NCBI GenBank assembly: GCA_020048795.1
Contig: JAIFMA010000247.1
Coordinates: 1-5,060, forward strand
DNA: 5,060 nt
Source of the DNA: Rhodoferax sp.
Lineage (GTDB): Bacteria; Pseudomonadota; Gammaproteobacteria; Burkholderiales; Burkholderiaceae_C
Direction: 5' to 3'
In this document: positions 1 to 5,060 of the stretch, one piece after another
How positions within the stretch are numbered: position 1 is the first letter of the stretch
Layout of the letters: each line of letters starts with the position of its first letter
Notes under the pieces: model-generated
What the model saw: only the letters and a program-made list of their open reading frames with translations
Database searches by the model: none
Told to the model about the DNA's origin: nothing
Position numbers and translations under genes: made by a program

Positions 1-3000
1 ATGGCCTACGCGCTGGAGCTGGCGCTGGGTGTCCCGCCACGCTGGGGCTACCTGATTTGCGCGCTGGCCGTGATTCCGCTGGTGACTCACGGGGTGTCGG
101 CCATCAGCCGCTTACAGGTCTGGACCCAGCCGCTGTGGCTGGTGATGCTGGTGGTGCCGTATGTGTATGTGTTGTTACGCGACCCCGGTGCGTTTTCGGG
201 TGTGACGCACTATATTGGTGAAAAAGCAGGCTCTGATGCCTTTAGCATGCCACTTTTTGGTGCCGCTTTGACGGTTGGCGTGGCCCTGATGACCCAAATG
301 GGCGAACAAGTGGACTATTTGCGCTTCATGCCACCACACACCGCAGCCACGCGGCATCGCTGGTGGTTCAGTGTGCTGGCGGGCGGGCCGGGCTGGGTGG
401 TGCTGGGCGTGCTGAAAATGCTCGGCGGCGCATTGCTGGCCTATCTGGCGATTCAAAACGCGGTGCCACTCGACCGTGCCGTGGACCCCAACCAGATGTA
501 TCTGGCGGCCTACGAATATGTGTTTCCCCACTATGGCTGGGCAGTGGCCGCCACGGCCTTGTTTGTGGTGGTGTCGCAGCTCAAGATCAACGTCACCAAC
601 GCCTACGCCGGTTCGCTGGCCTGGAGCAACTTTTTCTCGCGCCTGACGCACAGCCACCCAGGGCGGGTGGTGTGGGTGGTGTTCAACACCCTGATCGCTT
701 TTGTGCTGATGGAACTCAACGTGTTTGCCGCCCTGGCTGACGTGCTGGGGCTTTATTCCAACCTGGCGATTGCCTGGATGATGGCGGTGGTGGCCGATCT
801 GGTGATCAACAAGCCGCTGGGCTTGTCGCCACCGGGCATCGAGTTCAAACGTGCGCACCTGTACGACATCAATCCGGTGGGTGTTGGTGCCATGGCACTG
901 GCTTCGGTGCTGTCGATTGCCGCCTACCTGGGTCTGTTGGGCCCGATGGCACAGGCATTTTCGGCGCTGATCGCCTTGGGGACTGCGCTGATAGCTTCAC
1001 CTTTGATAGCATGGGGCACCGCTGGACGGTATTACCTGGCACGCTCAGGACCGTCTGAAGCAGCCCGGACCGATGCCGCCGGTGACCCGCAATTACAGCC
1101 GTGTGTGATCTGCGAGCGCCATTACGAAGCCCCCGACATGGCCCACTGCCCGGCCTACCAGGGCAGCATCTGCTCGCTGTGCTGCACCCTTGATGCGCGC
1201 TGTGGCGACCTGTGCAAACCCCACGCCAGCCTGTCAAACCAGTGGCAGGCCACGTTGCGCTGGTTATTGCCCCAGCCGGCATGGGCCTATCTTGACAAGG
1301 GTCTGGGCACCTTCCTGATGCTGATGCTGGTGATTGCCCCTTTGCTGGCCAGCGTGCTGGGCTTGCTTTATCACCAGGAAGCGCGCGCCCTGAGTCAGTC
1401 GGTGTTTGACACGCTGACGCTACAAACTGCGCTGGACGCGTTGCGCTCGGGCTTTTTCAAGGTTTACCTGGCGCTGATCCTGATTGCCGGCCTGGTGGCC
1501 TGGTGGGTGGTGCTGGCGCACCAAAGCCGCCGGGTGGCACAGGAAGAGTCAAACCGGCAAACCCATTTGCTGATGCGTGAAATCGAGTTGCACCGCAAGA
1601 CCGATCTGGCGCTGCAACATGCCAAGCAGTTGGCCGAGCAGGCGCGTGCGGCGGCCGATCAGGCCAACCAGGCCAAAAGCCGTTACATCAGTGCCATCAG
1701 CCACGAGTTGCGCACACCGCTCAACAGCATTCTGGGTTATGCGCAGTTGATGGGCGAAGACAGCTCGATACCAGCGCACCGCAAACAGGCCGTCAGCGTC
1801 ATCAAGCGCGGCGGCGAGCACCTGCTGTCGCTGATCGAGGGCACGCTCGACATCGCCCACATCGAAGCCGGACGGCTCACCCTGAATGTCAAACCGATGC
1901 CATTTGCCGAGTTTGTCCACGACATCGCCAGCCTGTTTGAACTTGAAGCCCTGGCCAAGGGGCTGGCTTTTCGCTGCGAGGTGGAAGGTATGCTGCCGGC
2001 CATGGTGCGCGCTGACGAAAAACGGGTGCGCCAGATCCTGATCAACCTGCTGGGCAACGCACTCAAGTTCACCGACCAGGGGCATGTGCTGATGCGTGTG
2101 CGCCACGCGCGTGAAATGGCCTTCATCGAGATCGAAGACACCGGCCCGGGTTTGTCAGCCCAGGAACATGAGCGCATCTTTGAACCCTTTACCCGGGCCC
2201 AGGGCAGCAACCGGCAGCCAGGTGCCGGACTGGGTCTGACGATTGCCAAAATGCTCACCGACCTGATGGGTGGCGAGATGTCGGTGCTCAGCACGCCCGG
2301 CGTGGGCTCGGTCTTCAAGGTGAAGCTGTTTTTGCCCGAAGTGCGCCTGGCTACCGGTGTCACCGTGTATTCACCCGCCTCGAAACGCCAGAACCGGCTG
2401 TTTGTGCGCCGGCCTCGGCTGGGTTATGCCGGCGCGCGGCGGCGGATTCTGGTGGTCGACAATGAGGAGGCCGACCGCGACCTGCTGGTGCACCTGCTGC
2501 AACCCATCGGCTTTGAACTGCGCACCGCGGCCAGTGGGCACGATTGCCTGGATTTGCTGGCGGCAGGCTACTTGCCCGAAGTCATCCTGATGGACCTGGC
2601 AATGCCGGGTATTGACGGCTGGGAAACCATCCGTCGCCTGCGCGAACTGCTGCGACACAGCCCGCACCCGCCACCCAGCATCGCGATTGTCTCGGCCAAT
2701 GCCTTTGACCGGGGTCTGGACAATGACCTGGGTATTCCGTCAGAAGACTTCATCCTGAAACCGGTGCGCCACGCCGACCTGCTGGATTGGCTGGAGCGGC
2801 GCCTGTTGCTGAGCTGGCTGGAAACACCGCCGCTGGCCACCGTCGCCACACCGGTGCAGCCCGACGCAATGGTTTACCCTGAACGCGGGCAACGCGAAGC
2901 CCTGCGCGAACTGGTGGTGCTGGGCTACTACCGTGGCATCTTGAACCAGCTCGATGCGATCGCCCATGACAGTCCGCACTGCGAGACGTTTGTCGCGAAG

Positions 3001-3075
3001 ATGCGCGAACTCGCCAAGCAGTTCCAGTTTGAGACCATGCTGGGCCAGTTGACCGCCTGTGCCAATGAACCTTAG
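1..3075 (+). CDS. NCS1 permease-like hybrid sensor histidine kinase/response regulator, 5'-partial
   Basis: This is an inner-membrane hybrid histidine kinase, 1024 residues visible. Residues 1-345 form about nine hydrophobic helices with NCS1-permease-like signatures: DYLRF at 105-109 (compare PDYxRF) and an N-rich INVTNAYAGSLAWSN helix at 196-210. A cytoplasmic segment at 368-405 holds eight cysteines. Two more membrane helices follow (about 434-457 and 486-506), then a coiled coil (508-560). The kinase core has the H-box ISHELRTPLN with phospho-acceptor H568, N-box NLLGNALKF (N686), G1 DTGPG (713-717), FEPF (727-730) and G2 GAGLGLTIAK (741-750). A receiver (816-930) has D820, phospho-acceptor D865, S898 and K920. 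The last 90 residues are helical with no Hpt motif. The ATG at base 1 is probably internal, because DYxRF lies near residue 200 in complete NCS1 permeases, so roughly 100 residues are likely missing. The gene overlaps its partner regulator. By analogy with CbrA and CrbS, the permease domain probably senses a solute; the ligand is unknown. The kinase assignment is secure; NCS1 rather than SLC5 is likely but less certain. Confidence 0.9.
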   Translation: MAYALELALGVPPRWGYLICALAVIPLVTHGVSAISRLQVWTQPLWLVMLVVPYVYVLLRDPGAFSGVTHYIGEKAGSDAFSMPLFGAALTVGVALMTQMGEQVDYLRFMPPHTAATRHRWWFSVLAGGPGWVVLGVLKMLGGALLAYLAIQNAVPLDRAVDPNQMYLAAYEYVFPHYGWAVAATALFVVVSQLKINVTNAYAGSLAWSNFFSRLTHSHPGRVVWVVFNTLIAFVLMELNVFAALADVLGLYSNLAIAWMMAVVADLVINKPLGLSPPGIEFKRAHLYDINPVGVGAMALASVLSIAAYLGLLGPMAQAFSALIALGTALIASPLIAWGTAGRYYLARSGPSEAARTDAAGDPQLQPCVICERHYEAPDMAHCPAYQGSICSLCCTLDARCGDLCKPHASLSNQWQATLRWLLPQPAWAYLDKGLGTFLMLMLVIAPLLASVLGLLYHQEARALSQSVFDTLTLQTALDALRSGFFKVYLALILIAGLVAWWVVLAHQSRRVAQEESNRQTHLLMREIELHRKTDLALQHAKQLAEQARAAADQANQAKSRYISAISHELRTPLNSILGYAQLMGEDSSIPAHRKQAVSVIKRGGEHLLSLIEGTLDIAHIEAGRLTLNVKPMPFAEFVHDIASLFELEALAKGLAFRCEVEGMLPAMVRADEKRVRQILINLLGNALKFTDQGHVLMRVRHAREMAFIEIEDTGPGLSAQEHERIFEPFTRAQGSNRQPGAGLGLTIAKMLTDLMGGEMSVLSTPGVGSVFKVKLFLPEVRLATGVTVYSPASKRQNRLFVRRPRLGYAGARRRILVVDNEEADRDLLVHLLQPIGFELRTAASGHDCLDLLAAGYLPEVILMDLAMPGIDGWETIRRLRELLRHSPHPPPSIAIVSANAFDRGLDNDLGIPSEDFILKPVRHADLLDWLERRLLLSWLETPPLATVATPVQPDAMVYPERGQREALRELVVLGYYRGILNQLDAIAHDSPHCETFVAKMRELAKQFQFETMLGQLTACANEP
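3059..3075 (+). other. Overlapping stop/start junction between kinase and regulator
   Basis: The kinase ends at TAG 3073-3075, while the regulator begins at ATG 3065 (11-base overlap) or GTG 3059 (17-base overlap). No purine-rich ribosome-binding site is visible in the 20 bases before either start. This suggests that ribosomes finishing the kinase re-initiate on the regulator, which would make the two proteins in linked amounts. The overlap is seen directly; coupling is inferred. Confidence 0.7.
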
Positions 3076-4057
3076 CCAGCCCCTGCCCAAACCCGTGCTG
3101 GACCGCACGCTGGACCGCGCCAACAGCGATGTGGTGCTGGTGGTGGACGACGTGCCCGACAACCTGGCGATGCTGCACGACGCGCTGGACGAGTCGGGCT
3201 ACACCGTGCTGGTGGCCACCCACGGTGAAGCGGCTTTACAACGCGCCACCCAGGTGCTGCCCGACATCATTTTGCTCGATGCCATGATGCCCGGCATGGA
3301 CGGCTTTGAAGTGGCACGCCGGCTCAAGGCGATGCCACAAACCGCGCACATTCCGATCATTTTCATGACCGGCCTGACCGACACCGAGTACCTGGTGGCA
3401 GCGCTGGAATGTGGCGGGGTGGACTACGTGACCAAACCCATCAAGCCCAAAGAGGTGCTGGCGCGCATGGCGGTGCACCTGCAGGGCGCGCGTGAAAAAC
3501 GCCAGGCGCGCAGCGCACTCGATGCCTTTGGTTATGCCAGCATCACGGTGCGCGTCAGCGACGGCCGCCTGATGTGGCAGACCCCGCTGGCGCGTGAGTT
3601 GCTGCTGCGTTATTACGGCACCGACGCACCCACCACCCCGATTCCGGTGCTGACCTGGCTGCGTCGCCATGTGCAGGCCAAAGAAGTGCTGGCCGAACCA
3701 CCACGCCTGAGCATTGAGCTGGGGTCCCAGCGCCTGACTTTCCGGCTGCACCAGCAGATTGGAGACAGCGAAGGCGGCGGCGACTGGCTGATCATCATGC
3801 AGGAGGTGAGTGATGCCAGTGTCATCGAAAGCATCGCGCTGACTTTCAAACTCACCCCGCGCGAGGCCGAGGTGGTGTACTGGGTGGTCAAGGGCAAGAT
3901 CAACCGCGACATTGGCGACATTGTGGGCAGCAGCCCGATGACGGTCAAAAAGCACCTGGAGCGGGTGTTTGTCAAACTCGGCGTTGAAACCCGCACCGCC
4001 GCAGCCGCCATGGTGATGAGCCGCATCCGGCAACTGCAGCCCCAGTTTGAACCGTAA
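3065..4057 (+). CDS. LuxR-family response regulator (receiver, PAS-like region, HTH), partner of the upstream kinase
   Basis: This is a cytoplasmic two-component transcription factor of 330 residues. The receiver domain (about 22-140) shows acidic D28/D29, phospho-acceptor D72 in LLDAMMPGMDGFE, T102 in IFMTG and K124 in TKPIKP. A middle region (about 153-248, starting FGYASITVRVSDGRLMW) looks PAS-like, which is unusual because typical NarL/FixJ regulators are about 210 residues and lack it. The C-terminal LuxR helix-turn-helix (about 260-323) has LTPREAEVVYWVVKGK, then DIGDIVGSSPMTVKKHLERVF and KLGVETRTAA, the recognition-helix pattern of the family. Only two starts are possible after the in-frame stop at 3050-3052: GTG 3059 and ATG 3065. 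I chose ATG. Neither has a convincing Shine-Dalgarno sequence, and the start lies inside the kinase gene, so translational coupling is likely. All canonical phosphorylation residues are present, so it should be a functional output for the kinase. Layout resembles CrbR, but targets are unknown. Confidence 0.93.
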   Translation: MNLSQPLPKPVLDRTLDRANSDVVLVVDDVPDNLAMLHDALDESGYTVLVATHGEAALQRATQVLPDIILLDAMMPGMDGFEVARRLKAMPQTAHIPIIFMTGLTDTEYLVAALECGGVDYVTKPIKPKEVLARMAVHLQGAREKRQARSALDAFGYASITVRVSDGRLMWQTPLARELLLRYYGTDAPTTPIPVLTWLRRHVQAKEVLAEPPRLSIELGSQRLTFRLHQQIGDSEGGGDWLIIMQEVSDASVIESIALTFKLTPREAEVVYWVVKGKINRDIGDIVGSSPMTVKKHLERVFVKLGVETRTAAAAMVMSRIRQLQPQFEP

Positions 4058-4077
4058 TTTCAGGCATCTTTTTGGCC

Positions 4078-4103
4078 TCTGTCGCTTATGGATAAAGCGC
4101 AGA
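4078..4103. terminator. Imperfect stem-loop between convergent genes; possible transcript end
   Basis: TCTG (4078-4081), a bulged T (4082) and CGCTT (4083-4087) pair with AAGCG (4095-4099) and CAGA (4100-4103) around a seven-base loop. This gives a nine-pair stem with one bulge. Its place between convergent stop codons suits a bidirectional transcript end or 3' stabilising hairpin. However, neither strand has a U-run directly after the stem: the T-run at 4069-4073 precedes it on the plus strand and reads as A on the minus strand. It is therefore not a classical intrinsic terminator. Confidence 0.3.
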
Positions 4104-4105
4104 TA

Positions 4106-4122
4106 GCTATTTATTAAATAGC
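4106..4122. repeat. Exact 8-1-8 inverted repeat spanning the miaB stop codon
   Basis: GCTATTTA (4106-4113) and TAAATAGC (4115-4122) are perfect reverse complements separated by a single T. On the minus strand the palindrome covers the third base of a Val codon, then CTA TTT AAT AAA TAG, so it encodes the last four residues (LFNK) and the stop of MiaB. It is strikingly AT-rich compared with its surroundings. With a one-base centre it would form a hairpin only by opening inner pairs, so it may act as a DNA palindrome or a repeat end. Confidence 0.75.
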
Positions 4123-5060
4123 ACTTCGCCACGCAGTGTAAAAGTGCGCGTTTCGGTGATGTTCACGTCAATCAGTTGACCGATCAACTGCGGCTGGCCA
4201 ACAAAGTTCACCACCCGGTTGCATTCGGTGCGGCCCATCAGCTCGGCGCTGTCGCGCCTGGAAGCGCCTTCGACCAGAATGCGCTGGCGAGTGCCCACCA
4301 GGCTGGCACTGATACGCCCCATGCTGGCGTTGATGGCGGCTTGTACCTCTTGCAGGCGCTTGAGTTTGACCTCGTGCGGCGTGTCATCGGGCAAATTGGC
4401 GGCCGGTGTGCCCGGGCGTGGGCTGAAGATAAAGCTGAAGCTGTTGTCAAACCCCACATCGTCAATCAACTGCATCATCTTGCGGTGGTCGTCATCGGTT
4501 TCGCCGGGAAAACCGACGATGAAGTCGCTGCTCATCGCCATCGCCGGGCGAATGGCGCGTAGCTTGCGCACCGTGCTCTTGTATTCCATGGCGGTGTAGC
4601 CCCGCTTCATGGCCATCAAAATGCGGTCGGAGCCGTGTTGCACCGGCAGATGCAGGTGACTGACCAGTTTGGGGAGCTGCTCGTAGGCGGCAATCAGCGC
4701 GGGCGTGAACTCATTGGGGTGGCTGGTGACGTAGCGCAGGCGTTCCACACCCGGAATGTCTGACACGTACTCCAGCAAAGTGGCAAAGTCGGCCAGGTCG
4801 GCCGTGCTGCCCATCGGCGCGCGCCAGGCATTCACATTCTGGCCCAGCAGCGTGATCTCTTTCACACCCTGGTCGGCCAGGCCGGCGACTTCGACCAGAA
4901 TGTCGTCAAACGGGCGGTGCATCTCTTCGCCCCGGGTGTACGGCACCACGCAGTAGCTGCAGTACTTGGAGCAGCCTTCCATGATCGACACAAAGGCGCT
5001 GGCTCCTTCGACGCGGGCTGGCGGCAGGTGGTCAAACTTCTCGATTTCCGGAAAACTGAT
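4107..5060 (-). CDS. miaB: MiaB, tRNA-2-methylthio-N6-dimethylallyladenosine synthase (N-terminus beyond window)
   Basis: MiaB is a radical-SAM methylthiotransferase that converts i6A37 to ms2i6A37 in tRNAs reading UNN codons, using two [4Fe-4S] clusters. The reading frame is open to the window edge, giving 317 residues. The protein reads ISFPEIEKFDHLPP, then the radical-SAM motif with Cys30, Cys34 and Cys37 (EGCSKYCSYC, bases 4950-4973), followed by VVPYTRGEE. LLGQNVNAW (71-79) marks MiaB rather than RimO. HLHLPVQHGSD (135-145), DFIVGFPGETDDDH (179-192) and FSPRPGTPAA (212-221) are further family blocks, and a TRAM RNA-binding domain ends the protein (about 258-317). The missing part is the N-terminal methylthiotransferase domain holding the second cluster; E. 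coli MiaB is 474 residues, so roughly 125-130 are absent. The true start lies outside the window; GTG 4991 is internal to the motif region and not a start. The last four codons fall in a palindromic repeat. The gene is convergent with the two-component pair and probably unrelated to it in function. Confidence 0.96.
   Translation of the reverse strand: MSFPEIEKFDHLPPARVEGASAFVSIMEGCSKYCSYCVVPYTRGEEMHRPFDDILVEVAGLADQGVKEITLLGQNVNAWRAPMGSTADLADFATLLEYVSDIPGVERLRYVTSHPNEFTPALIAAYEQLPKLVSHLHLPVQHGSDRILMAMKRGYTAMEYKSTVRKLRAIRPAMAMSSDFIVGFPGETDDDHRKMMQLIDDVGFDNSFSFIFSPRPGTPAANLPDDTPHEVKLKRLQEVQAAINASMGRISASLVGTRQRILVEGASRRDSAELMGRTECNRVVNFVGQPQLIGQLIDVNITETRTFTLRGEVLFNK

Larger units (their letters stand above)
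4062..4122. repeat. Putative dispersed intergenic palindromic repeat (Comamonadaceae-type)
   Basis: The only non-coding stretch in the window is the 49-base gap between two convergent genes. It contains, in order, a five-T run followed by GGCCTCT (4069-4080), an imperfect stem-loop (4078-4103) and an exact AT-rich palindrome (4106-4122). The combination TTTTTGGCCTCT, then CGCTT...AAGCG, then GCTATTT...AAATAGC resembles a short repeat I recall as frequent in intergenic regions of Comamonadaceae genomes. The internal structure is seen directly. The claim of a dispersed family rests on memory, since only one copy is present here. Confidence 0.5.

Noticed and set aside
363..740. Plus-strand open frame of 125 codons inside the kinase gene
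   Set aside because: It is an out-of-frame shadow of the permease domain with Gly/Arg-rich composition and no motif.
175..858. Minus-strand open frame of 227 codons rich in His and Gln
   Set aside because: It is antisense to the permease region of the kinase; the composition is typical of reverse-strand readings of GC-rich genes, and it has no recognisable motif.
988..1010. Direct repeat of GATAGC with two rare ATA codons inside the kinase gene, reminiscent of part of the intergenic repeat
   Set aside because: It encodes ordinary hydrophobic permease residues (LIASPLIAW) in frame, has no palindrome, and is too short to be called a repeat copy.
2458..2463. Asp-Asn instead of the usual Asp-Asp acidic pair in the kinase receiver (D820, N821)
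   Set aside because: The first acidic residue, E822 nearby, the phospho-acceptor D865, S898 and K920 are all present. Such variation is common in active hybrid-kinase receivers, so loss of function is not supported.
3236..4132. Minus-strand open frame of 298 codons across the regulator and the intergenic gap
   Set aside because: It lies antisense to a clear LuxR regulator and overlaps the miaB end in another frame. It has low-complexity His/Gln/Ala content, no domain and no start signal.
4989..4991. GTG as a possible miaB start
   Set aside because: The frame continues to the window edge and reads a proper MiaB linker (ISFPEIEKFDHLPP) upstream. Starting here would remove the whole N-terminal methylthiotransferase domain.

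Overview
The window is GC-rich, gene-dense bacterial DNA with strongly G/C-ending codons. It most resembles a betaproteobacterium of the Burkholderiales, probably Comamonadaceae (Rhodoferax/Polaromonas/Acidovorax-like). This assignment is inferred from protein style and from a short intergenic palindromic repeat that resembles one I recall as common in that family. No marker gene settles the genus.

Layout: (1) Positions 1-3075, plus strand, hold the 3' part of a gene for a very large membrane-bound hybrid histidine kinase. Its N-terminal half is a permease-like domain of the NCS1 (cytosine/purine/allantoin) type. This is followed by a cytoplasmic eight-cysteine segment, two more membrane helices, a coiled coil, HisKA and HATPase domains, a receiver domain and an unassigned helical tail. 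The window almost certainly begins inside this gene. (2) Positions 3065-4057, plus strand, overlap the kinase gene by 11 bases and encode its likely partner, a response regulator with a receiver, a PAS-like middle region and a LuxR-type DNA-binding domain. (3) Positions 4058-4106 are a short convergent intergenic gap. It holds an imperfect stem-loop and runs into an exact 8-1-8 palindrome that contains the stop codon of the opposing gene. (4) Positions 4107-5060, minus strand, are the C-terminal two thirds of miaB (tRNA methylthiotransferase); its N-terminus lies beyond the right edge.

Genes 1 and 2 form a translationally overlapping pair that reads as a complete sensor-to-transcription-factor pathway. 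A transporter-like module would sense, or transport and sense, a small solute. The kinase core would phosphorylate its own receiver and/or the LuxR-type regulator, which would then control target promoters outside this window. The logic matches the SLC5-kinase systems CbrA/CbrB and CrbS/CrbR, but the permease here looks NCS1-like rather than SLC5. The ligand and targets cannot be read from this window. miaB is a housekeeping tRNA-modification gene that happens to converge on the pair.
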